Below are positions 31,062 through 36,445 of a DNA stretch of 36,445 bases, in pieces. This DNA comes from Gemmatimonadota bacterium. GTDB lineage: Bacteria; Latescibacterota; UBA2968; UBA8231. Made by a program: the position numbers and the translations under genes. The DNA lies in the NCBI GenBank assembly GCA_002724215.1, contig PBOD01000116.1:1-36445 (forward strand), read 5' to 3'. Position 1 is the stretch's first letter; each line of letters begins with the position of its first letter. The notes under the pieces are model-generated. The model was not told the DNA's origin, did not search any database, and saw nothing but the letters and a program-made list of their open reading frames with translations.

Positions 31062-31796
31062 GTGATCGACCAAGCCCTGATTCTGGCCGCCGGGCACGGC
31101 TCGCGCCTGCGCGACCACGTACAGGTGCCGCACAAGGCCCTAGTCGAAATCGAGGGCGAGTCCTTGCTGTCGCGCACCTGCCGCATGCTCGAGCAGAGCG
31201 GACTGCGCGAAATCGTCGTGGTTACCGGTCATCGCAGCGCGGAGCTGCGGGCGGCGCTGGAGGCGGTTCCCGGCCTGGGGGTCGAACTGCACTTTGTCGA
31301 AAACGCGCACTGGGAGCTGTCCAACGGATTGTCGGTGCTGGCGGCGGCGGAGGTGCTACAACAGCGTTATTTACTGATGATGGCCGACCATCTCTTCGAC
31401 CCGGCGATGGTCGCGCGGATGCGGGATGTCGAACTGGCCGACGACGAAGTGATTCTGGCCGTGGACCGCAAGCTGGATGCGATCTATGACATGGACGACG
31501 CGACGAAGGTACAGGTCGAGGGCAAGGTGCCGCGCATCGTCGATATCGGCAAGGAGATCGCCCAATTCAACGCCGTGGATACGGGTTTGTTCGCGTGCAG
31601 TGGGCGATTGGTGGAGTGTCTAGACGAGGTCAAGATAGCCCGGGGTGACTGTAGCTTGACCGATGGCATGAAGGTATTGTTGCGCGACGCGACTTTTCGC
31701 GCGTTCGATATCGGAGCTGCCTGGTGGCAGGATGTCGATACTCCAGGGGCGCTCGAACATGGCGCGCGATTGTTTCGCACCTACGGCGCTGGTTGA
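31062..31796 (+). CDS. Inositol-1-phosphate cytidylyltransferase-like nucleotidyltransferase
   Basis: This 244-residue protein has the sugar-nucleotidyltransferase fold: LAAGHGSRLR (8-17), the Lys in VPHKAL (K25), MMADHLFDP (106-114) and DDATKVQVEGK followed by DIGKEI, FNAVDTGLF and WWQDVDTP. The ADHLFDP and DATKV...DIGK...DTG pattern is that of CTP:inositol-1-phosphate cytidylyltransferases, rather than glucose-1-phosphate uridylyl/thymidylyltransferases. The DIPP-synthase domain fused to it in some thermophiles is absent, so the activated inositol (or a similar polyol-phosphate) would be used by another transferase. The start is GTG with AAGGAG about 10 nt upstream. Phosphocholine cytidylyltransferase is the main alternative. 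Confidence 0.75.
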   Translation: MIDQALILAAGHGSRLRDHVQVPHKALVEIEGESLLSRTCRMLEQSGLREIVVVTGHRSAELRAALEAVPGLGVELHFVENAHWELSNGLSVLAAAEVLQQRYLLMMADHLFDPAMVARMRDVELADDEVILAVDRKLDAIYDMDDATKVQVEGKVPRIVDIGKEIAQFNAVDTGLFACSGRLVECLDEVKIARGDCSLTDGMKVLLRDATFRAFDIGAAWWQDVDTPGALEHGARLFRTYGAG

Positions 31797-31834
31797 GCCG
31801 TCTATAGCGGTGCCCGCCATATATCCAGGACAAT

Positions 31835-31868
31835 AGAAAACGCCGTGCCCGGCGATGGGCACGGCGTT
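31835..31868 (-). terminator. Terminator between convergent genes
   Basis: AACGCCGTGCCC and GGGCACGGCGTT form a perfect 12-bp stem around a 6-nt loop (31839-31868). Read on the minus strand it is followed by TTTTCTATT, so it best serves the 31890-33468 transcript, but its strength could stop transcription from both sides. Confidence 0.75.
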
Positions 31869-31889
31869 GGTATATCCAGCGCCGTCGCG

Positions 31890-32168
31890 CTATTCGCTGA
31901 CGGCCGCTTCGGGCGTTTGGGCGGTCTCGGCTGTGGGGGCTTTGTCTTCCGCTTTGCTCTGCTTGCGGCTGTTTTTGCGCCGGTAGAGCAAGTAGAAGGG
32001 ATAGGAGAGCACGATCAGCGCGGCGACGGCGACGGCTGCGACCCAGCCAAACATACTACCGACCGCGCCGATGACGATGATCGGTCCGATATAGGCGTGG
32101 GCGGCGGTGCCGCTTGCAAGCAGCGCCGCGAGGGTCAGGAAGCTAAGGATGGAGAAAGTGCACCACAT
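31890..32168 (-). CDS. Small exported/membrane protein, 92 aa
   Basis: The protein has an N-terminal signal-like helix (FSILSFLTLAALLASGTAAHA), a short YIGPIIVIGAVGSMFG segment, a second transmembrane helix (AAVAVAALIVLSYPFYLLY), a basic stretch and an acidic, Ala-rich tail. The AYIGP...G...YPFYLLYRRK pattern is that of small membrane proteins often found next to capsule or surface-glycan genes, from general knowledge. Its start overlaps the end of the arylsulfotransferase gene by 26 bp, so the two are co-transcribed. A terminator lies just after it. Function unknown. Confidence 0.65.
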   Translation of the reverse strand: MWCTFSILSFLTLAALLASGTAAHAYIGPIIVIGAVGSMFGWVAAVAVAALIVLSYPFYLLYRRKNSRKQSKAEDKAPTAETAQTPEAAVSE

Positions 32169-33468
32169 CTTCGGTTATCCTCTGGGCTTGGGTCATCATG
32201 CCGCGCAGGGCCCGGCCGTCGTATTCGGCCCGGTCGGGATTGTAGTACTCCCAGACGATCTCGCCCGCCCGGGAGACTTCTACCAGGCGCCCACCCTGCG
32301 ATTCGGTGATTAAGGTGTTGCCATTGGGCAGCCGTTGCTGTGCACCGCGGATCCAGCTGTCGAAGTGGCTGGATTGGTCGGTGCCGCGGTACTGCCAGTA
32401 GACCTCGTGGGTAAAAATGTCGATTTCCAGCACCCGACTATGGCCATAGGGGCTGTCGGGCAGACCCCGGTTGTCGAAGAGCAGCACCCGGCCATCGGCC
32501 AATAGGTCGGGGTCGTGCTGCTTCTTCCAGATACCTTCGCCGTACCACAGTACTTCTTCAGTCTCGATATCGATGATGACCAAGGCGTTGGGATCTCTTA
32601 GAGAAATTAACAAATCCCCCGTTTGCGCGCGCGGTATATTTGCCTTGTCAGCCCACGCCGAGGTAATCAGGCGGATGGCGTTGGTATGGGTGACTTCGCT
32701 GTGCTTGGTGGTGGTCCACTCGTCGAACTTATAGCCGTAGGGCGATTTTTTTAGTGCCTGAAAAAGCGAGAAACGGTGCTTTTCCGCTCCGGTGGCTTCG
32801 TCGATTATCACTACGAAGTCCTCGATATAAGGCGGTGCGATATTGCCGATGCGCACCATGCCGGTTTCCTGGACCAGCGTGTAGATATTGCCGCGACCAT
32901 CGAGGTCGAAGTCGTGGTGGGCGGTGCCGGTGTATTTCCACAGGACGTTGGAGTCCTTGTCGAGCTTGACCAGGCCGTAGCCGTAGGGGTAGTGGTTGAC
33001 ATAGTCGTGGTTGGCCAGCAGGTCGCCGTTGGGGTAGAGCCAGGTGCGGTGCCAGTGTAGCATGTCGGGCTGTTGCGGGAATACGGCGAAATCCGACTCG
33101 TCGAAAGCGTCGGCGAAGTTGTAGGCCCATTCGTGCAGGACATGGCCGTCGCGGTCGATTAGCACCGCTGCGGTCTTGTTTTTAGATACGAGCGTGTAGC
33201 CCGGTTGTATAGTCTCGGCGTTGTAGACATAGGCGCCGGAGAGCTCGCTGTCGTCTTCGAACCACATGGTGGAGGTATACTGGTTTTTGCTGTCGGTCAG
33301 GCTCTCCTTGAGATAGATGAAGTGGCCGAAGGCATTGATCGCGGGCAGGCGCATGTCGGCGGCGGGCGGAATGTGGAAGAAGGCGGAGATAACGCCGTAG
33401 ACATAGACCAGGAAGAGCAGGCAGCAAAACAGCGTGGCGATATAACTCTTGTGCAGTACAGAGGACAT
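32143..33468 (-). CDS. Arylsulfotransferase (ASST)-family membrane-anchored protein
   Basis: This 441-residue protein has an N-terminal membrane anchor (ATLFCCLLFLVYVYGVISAFF) followed by an exported six-bladed propeller with repeated blade motifs: VLIDRDGHVLHEWAY, WLYPNGDLLANHDY, RLPNGNTLITESQGG and VSRAGEIVWEYYNP. It also has His-rich loops (HWHRTW, GTAHHDFDLDG, HTNAI, KKQHDPDL). This is the arylsulfotransferase (ASST) architecture; enzymes of this type move sulfate between phenolic compounds without PAPS. The acceptor is unknown. It is divergent, 33 bp away, from a PAPS-type sulfotransferase gene, which suggests shared regulation and a sulfate theme. Some family members lack proven activity. 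Confidence 0.78.
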   Translation of the reverse strand: MSSVLHKSYIATLFCCLLFLVYVYGVISAFFHIPPAADMRLPAINAFGHFIYLKESLTDSKNQYTSTMWFEDDSELSGAYVYNAETIQPGYTLVSKNKTAAVLIDRDGHVLHEWAYNFADAFDESDFAVFPQQPDMLHWHRTWLYPNGDLLANHDYVNHYPYGYGLVKLDKDSNVLWKYTGTAHHDFDLDGRGNIYTLVQETGMVRIGNIAPPYIEDFVVIIDEATGAEKHRFSLFQALKKSPYGYKFDEWTTTKHSEVTHTNAIRLITSAWADKANIPRAQTGDLLISLRDPNALVIIDIETEEVLWYGEGIWKKQHDPDLLADGRVLLFDNRGLPDSPYGHSRVLEIDIFTHEVYWQYRGTDQSSHFDSWIRGAQQRLPNGNTLITESQGGRLVEVSRAGEIVWEYYNPDRAEYDGRALRGMMTQAQRITEDVVHFLHP

Positions 33469-33501
33469 GGAAAAGCGCGATTACCTTATATTAGATCTGC
33501 G

Positions 33502-34584
33502 ATGCAAGACCAATTTAACCACACGCGACTGATGCGTTTTTTGGGCTGGCTGGTTCACTCGCAGGCCAATCTGTGGATCGATGTGGGTAAGCTGGAGACG
33601 CGGCTGCTCAAAGGGCGGCTCAAGCCCGTACAGGCGCCGGTCTACGTCACTGGCCTGGCCCGCGCCGGTACCACGCTGTTGCTCAGCGTGCTCGAATCCC
33701 ACCATCGGTGTACGTCGTTCAAATACTGCGACTACTATGGTGCCTTTACGCCCTATCTGGCCGACCGCGTTTTTCGTGCGGCGGGTTTGGGCACGGCGCA
33801 AAAAAGCGAGCGGGCCCACGACGACGGCATGCTGGTCAACGCCTACAGCCCCGAGGCGATGGAGGAGGTCATATGGATGCAGTTTTTCGACTATCTCCAC
33901 ACCACGGACACCAGCAACGTAGTCGCGGCGGCAACCGACCACCCCGAGTTCGAGACCGTCTACCGCGCCACTTTGCAAAAACTGCTCTTGTGCCGCCGGG
34001 CCGAGCGGATCGTTTGCAAAAACAACTACAATATCACCCGCATCGCCTATCTGGGCCGGCTGTTTGCGGATGCGCGCTTCGTGCTGGCGGTGCGCGAACC
34101 GGTGGACCATATCGCATCGATCATGCGCCAGCACCAGATCAACCTGGAGCGCTATTCGACGCCGCACCACCTCGACTATTTGCGCAACGCGGGCCACTTC
34201 GAATTCGGTCGCGGTCGCATTCCCATCACCGCGGCCGTCGATGCGACCCGTCGCATCGAAGAGTTGTGGGACCAGGGGCGCGATGTGGAGGGGTGGGCCG
34301 AATACTGGAATGCGATCTACGCGTGGACCTATAAAAACGTTCTCGGTGATGCAAAATTCAAGGACCGTTGCACAGTGGTGCCATTTGAACGCCTGTGCGC
34401 GCAAGCCGAAGCAAAAATTACGGATATTCTCGCATTTTGCAACCTGGATGCGGAGCCCGACTGGGTTCGCGCATGGGGGAGGCGGATCGACTATAAGCCG
34501 AAGTACGAGGCGCCTTTCAGTGCGGCGGAGCGGGAGATGATCGCGGATATTTGCGGGGCGACGGCGGCGCTTTATGGCTATTAG
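33502..34584 (+). CDS. PAPS-dependent sulfotransferase-family protein
   Basis: The start is ATG 33502, just after the divergent arylsulfotransferase start; the longer open frame upstream is antisense to that gene. The 360-residue protein has the 5'-phosphosulfate loop VYVTGLARAGTTLLLSVL (47-64) and the 3'-phosphate motif RFVLAVREPVDHIASIMRQH (192-211, R198 and S206), as in cytosolic-type sulfotransferases that place sulfate from PAPS onto sugars, lipids or proteins. No membrane anchor is seen. No obvious Shine-Dalgarno precedes the ATG. With GT4 and cytidylyltransferase neighbours, sulfation of an exported glycan or lipid is plausible. Confidence 0.83.
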   Translation: MQDQFNHTRLMRFLGWLVHSQANLWIDVGKLETRLLKGRLKPVQAPVYVTGLARAGTTLLLSVLESHHRCTSFKYCDYYGAFTPYLADRVFRAAGLGTAQKSERAHDDGMLVNAYSPEAMEEVIWMQFFDYLHTTDTSNVVAAATDHPEFETVYRATLQKLLLCRRAERIVCKNNYNITRIAYLGRLFADARFVLAVREPVDHIASIMRQHQINLERYSTPHHLDYLRNAGHFEFGRGRIPITAAVDATRRIEELWDQGRDVEGWAEYWNAIYAWTYKNVLGDAKFKDRCTVVPFERLCAQAEAKITDILAFCNLDAEPDWVRAWGRRIDYKPKYEAPFSAAEREMIADICGATAALYGY

Positions 34585-34585
34585 C

Positions 34586-34619
34586 AACGGTATGAGGGGC
34601 AGGTCTGCCAGACCGTTTT
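34586..34619 (+). terminator. Hairpin terminator after the sulfotransferase
   Basis: AACGGT (34586-34591) and ACCGTT (34612-34617) enclose an inner GGCAG/CTGCC repeat, followed by TT. It lies directly after the sulfotransferase stop codon, in the convergent gap with the glycosyltransferase gene. Confidence 0.45.
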
Positions 34620-34635
34620 GTCTGTAAGAGGTGGA

Positions 34636-35769
34636 CTAGTCGCTTGGGGCGCCCGCCGAGTCTGCGAATTGGCCGTAGACCTGGAGGGTCTGGCGGGCGC
34701 TGGTTTCCCAAGTAAAGGTCGCGGCGCGCTGCTGGCCCTGTTGCCCCAGGCGTTGACGCAAATCGGGCTCGGCGAGGAAGCGGCGCATGCCGGCGGCGAT
34801 TGAATCGACATCGGTGGGATCGACGAGCAGGGCGTGGTCTGCGGCGATTTCGGCCAGCGAGGAGCAGTTCGAGGTCAATACGGGCGCACCGCAGGCCATC
34901 GCTTCGAGCACCGGCAGGCCAAAGCCCTCGATCAGCGAGGGAAAGGCGAAAAAGAGCGCGCCGGTGAAGCAGGCGCGGATCTGGGTGTCGGAGAGCGCGC
35001 CGGTGAAGTGCACGCGGTCGGCGACGCCCAGTTGCCGCGCCAGGTCGAGCAACTGGGCGTTGCCCTCGCCGCGGCCGGCGAAGACCAGCAGCAGGTCGGG
35101 CTCGGCGAGCGCGGCGAAGGCGCGCAGGAGTCGCGGCAGGTTTTTGTAGGGCAGACTGTTGCCGAGGCTGAAAACGAAGCGGCGGTTGGCGAAGGCGGTG
35201 GGCAGCGCGCTATCCTGGCCATTGAAGCCCAGGCGCCATTTGGGATCGACGCCGTGGTAGATGGTGGTGATCTTGGCGGCGGGGACGGCGTGGTCGTTGA
35301 TGGCGGCGCGGCGCGTGGTCTCGGATACGGCGATGATCGAGTCGGCGGCGGCGACGGCGCGCTTGACGCCGATACGGCCGAGCGAGCCCTTGACCCAGCG
35401 GTGCAGGCGGCGGCCGTCGGCCAGGTCGGGGCGGTCGACCCAGATGAAGTCGTGCAGGGTGATGACGACTTTGCCGGCGCGCACGCCGGCGGGCAAAAAG
35501 TGGAATAGCGAGTGGTAGACGTCGGCCCGGAGCGCGTTGATGGCGCGGGCGCCGGTGAGGATATTGCGCGGCGCGGCGATATCGCAAGATATTTCGATCT
35601 CGCGGAAGTTTTCTTGCTCGGCGATGGGGCCGTGGCGCGACGGGCGGCGCACGACGACGTAGTCGTTGTCGCGGTCCTGGAGAGCGATGTGGCGGACGAG
35701 GGTGGCGGCGTAGCGACCGAGGGCGGTGGGCGTATCGCGCAGCGAGCGGGCGTCGATACAGATTTTCAT
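34636..35769 (-). CDS. Glycosyltransferase family 4 (GT-B) enzyme
   Basis: This 377-residue protein has the two Rossmann domains of retaining GT4 enzymes. The C-terminal donor-binding motif is FPSLIEGFGLPVLEAMACG (276-294; E281 and E289 form the EX7E pair). Earlier landmarks are CIDARSL, VYHSLFHFLPAG, SIIAVSETTRRAA, IYHGVD and FSLGNSLPYKNLPRLLRAF. No signal peptide or membrane helix. It would add a sugar to a growing glycan on the cytoplasmic side. Its ATG lies 10 nt after the stop of the DUF3047 gene, so they form one operon. Donor and acceptor are unknown. Confidence 0.9.
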   Translation of the reverse strand: MKICIDARSLRDTPTALGRYAATLVRHIALQDRDNDYVVVRRPSRHGPIAEQENFREIEISCDIAAPRNILTGARAINALRADVYHSLFHFLPAGVRAGKVVITLHDFIWVDRPDLADGRRLHRWVKGSLGRIGVKRAVAAADSIIAVSETTRRAAINDHAVPAAKITTIYHGVDPKWRLGFNGQDSALPTAFANRRFVFSLGNSLPYKNLPRLLRAFAALAEPDLLLVFAGRGEGNAQLLDLARQLGVADRVHFTGALSDTQIRACFTGALFFAFPSLIEGFGLPVLEAMACGAPVLTSNCSSLAEIAADHALLVDPTDVDSIAAGMRRFLAEPDLRQRLGQQGQQRAATFTWETSARQTLQVYGQFADSAGAPSD

Positions 35770-35779
35770 CGCGGGCGGC

Positions 35780-36445
35780 TCAACGCGGGGACAGAACGGT
35801 GGTCTGGCCGCAAGATAGCGTCGCGCAGTAGTTGGTTATTTGGCCGAGCGCCGCGCGTGGCCAGGCGCGGAAATCGGCGTAGGCAGCCCGGGCGAACGAC
35901 CGGGTCTGGTTGGCGTCGGTGAGTACGCCGATGGCCATGGTCCTTTCGTCGTCGGGCAGTGCGCCGGTAAAGGTGCGCTGGTAGTCGTGCTCGATATCGA
36001 CCTGTTCCATTACCCACTGGCCAACCTTCTCCGCTCCGCTTTCCAACACTACGAACCACGGGCGGCCGATGCCCTTGCGGCGACCGATGGTGCCCGGCTC
36101 GAGCGTGGTGCTCCACACGTATTTGATCTGGCGCGGAATGCCGAGGAAAAAGGTCTTCGAGGCGATGATGTGGACCGCAGCGGCACTGTCGTTGGTCTCG
36201 GTATAGCGCTCGTCCCCTCCCACCGGCAGGTCGTCTACGCGCCAGCACCAGGTCACGATTGGGTACTGGTGGGGATTTAGCTCGATGCGTTTGAACAATA
36301 CGACGGAGTGGCCGGTGTCCTGCGCCGCCAGGTAATGCTGCCCGTTGGCCTCGTGGACGGCGTAGAGCTTGGGCTTGTCGTCGTCCTTGCTGCGCCAGCG
36401 CCAGCCCCTGGGCAAGCTGTCGACGGGTGTGTCGGCGAAGTCCTC
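35780..36445 (-). CDS. DUF3047-family protein, N-terminus beyond the window
   Basis: The visible 221 codons read as the body of a DUF3047 protein: LPRGWRWRSKDDDKPKLYAV, YPIVTWCWRVDDLPVGGDER, KTFFLGIPRQIKYVWSTTLEPG and NQTRSFARAAYADFR. The family is beta-rich, usually exported, and of unknown function; it is often encoded near exopolysaccharide or lipid genes. The 5' end, including any signal peptide, is outside the window. It lies 10 nt before the GT4 gene on the same strand and is probably part of its operon. Confidence 0.82.
   Translation of the reverse strand, partial: EDFADTPVDSLPRGWRWRSKDDDKPKLYAVHEANGQHYLAAQDTGHSVVLFKRIELNPHQYPIVTWCWRVDDLPVGGDERYTETNDSAAAVHIIASKTFFLGIPRQIKYVWSTTLEPGTIGRRKGIGRPWFVVLESGAEKVGQWVMEQVDIEHDYQRTFTGALPDDERTMAIGVLTDANQTRSFARAAYADFRAWPRAALGQITNYCATLSCGQTTVLSPR

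Noticed and set aside
1-36445. CRISPR arrays, tRNA or rRNA genes, intact insertion sequences
   Set aside because: No regularly spaced repeats, no recognisable tRNA-like arm-and-loop pattern, no rRNA signature and no transposase-like protein were seen on reading both strands.

Overview
This is a G+C-rich bacterial segment of tightly packed, short operons on both strands. It has no rRNA, no tRNA, no CRISPR array and no intact transposase. Nearly every gene belongs to a family used in carbohydrate or sugar-acid catabolism, or in surface-glycan chemistry. The mix includes five phytanoyl-CoA-dioxygenase (PhyH) family oxygenases, two mandelate racemase/muconate lactonizing (MR/MLE) enzymes, two Gfo/Idh/MocA oxidoreductases, two nitrilase-superfamily amidases, a DUF6785-type transporter, an arylsulfotransferase, a sulfotransferase and a DUF3047 protein. 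From general knowledge this resembles uncultured, polysaccharide-using lineages such as Latescibacterota or Poribacteria. That is an inference from gene content; no phylogenetic marker in the window proves it.

Layout. 1-1182 (-): a PLP-dependent ammonia-lyase and the start of a Gfo/Idh oxidoreductase. 1281-4456 (+): an unknown protein, a beta-propeller glycosidase-like protein and a nitrilase-type amidase. 4604-5827 (-): a divergent MR/MLE protein. 5952-9439 (+): a coupled four-gene operon (amidase, TIM-barrel isomerase, Gfo/Idh oxidoreductase, PhyH oxygenase). 9399-11888 (-): zinc alcohol dehydrogenase, amidohydrolase and a small unknown protein. 12278-14263 (+): SMP-30 lactonase and an octopine-dehydrogenase-family protein. 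14292-15592 (-): a 40-residue membrane peptide, a four-cluster ferredoxin and shikimate kinase. 15808-18818 (-): an HpcH/HpaI aldolase, then a small unknown protein and two PhyH oxygenases. 18896-22069 (+): an unusual PhyH protein, a galactonate-dehydratase-like enzyme, a small unknown protein and another PhyH. 22066-22716: two decayed gene fragments. 22805-31796 (+): a DapA-family aldolase, a large exported protein, a membrane phosphoethanolamine-transferase-like sulfatase, the transporter and an inositol-phosphate cytidylyltransferase-like enzyme. 31890-36445: arylsulfotransferase with a small membrane protein (-), sulfotransferase (+), GT4 glycosyltransferase and a DUF3047 protein (-).

How it fits together (inference). 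Up to about 24 kb the families match the steps of non-phosphorylative sugar-acid breakdown: sugar oxidation (Gfo/Idh, alcohol dehydrogenase), lactone opening (SMP-30), dehydration (MR/MLE) and 2-keto-3-deoxy-acid cleavage (DapA and HpcH aldolases). Oxygenases and amidases would handle decorated substrates. From about 26.7 kb onward the genes look like envelope glycan or lipid modification with phospho- and sulfo-groups.

The most unusual observations are: a PhyH protein whose metal-binding Asp is replaced by His (HxH); an MR/MLE protein lacking the third metal ligand; a hairpin that would bury the ribosome-binding site between two PhyH genes; back-to-back promoters sharing a palindrome; and a repeated pattern of gene-end and gene-start fragments left in the intergenic gaps.
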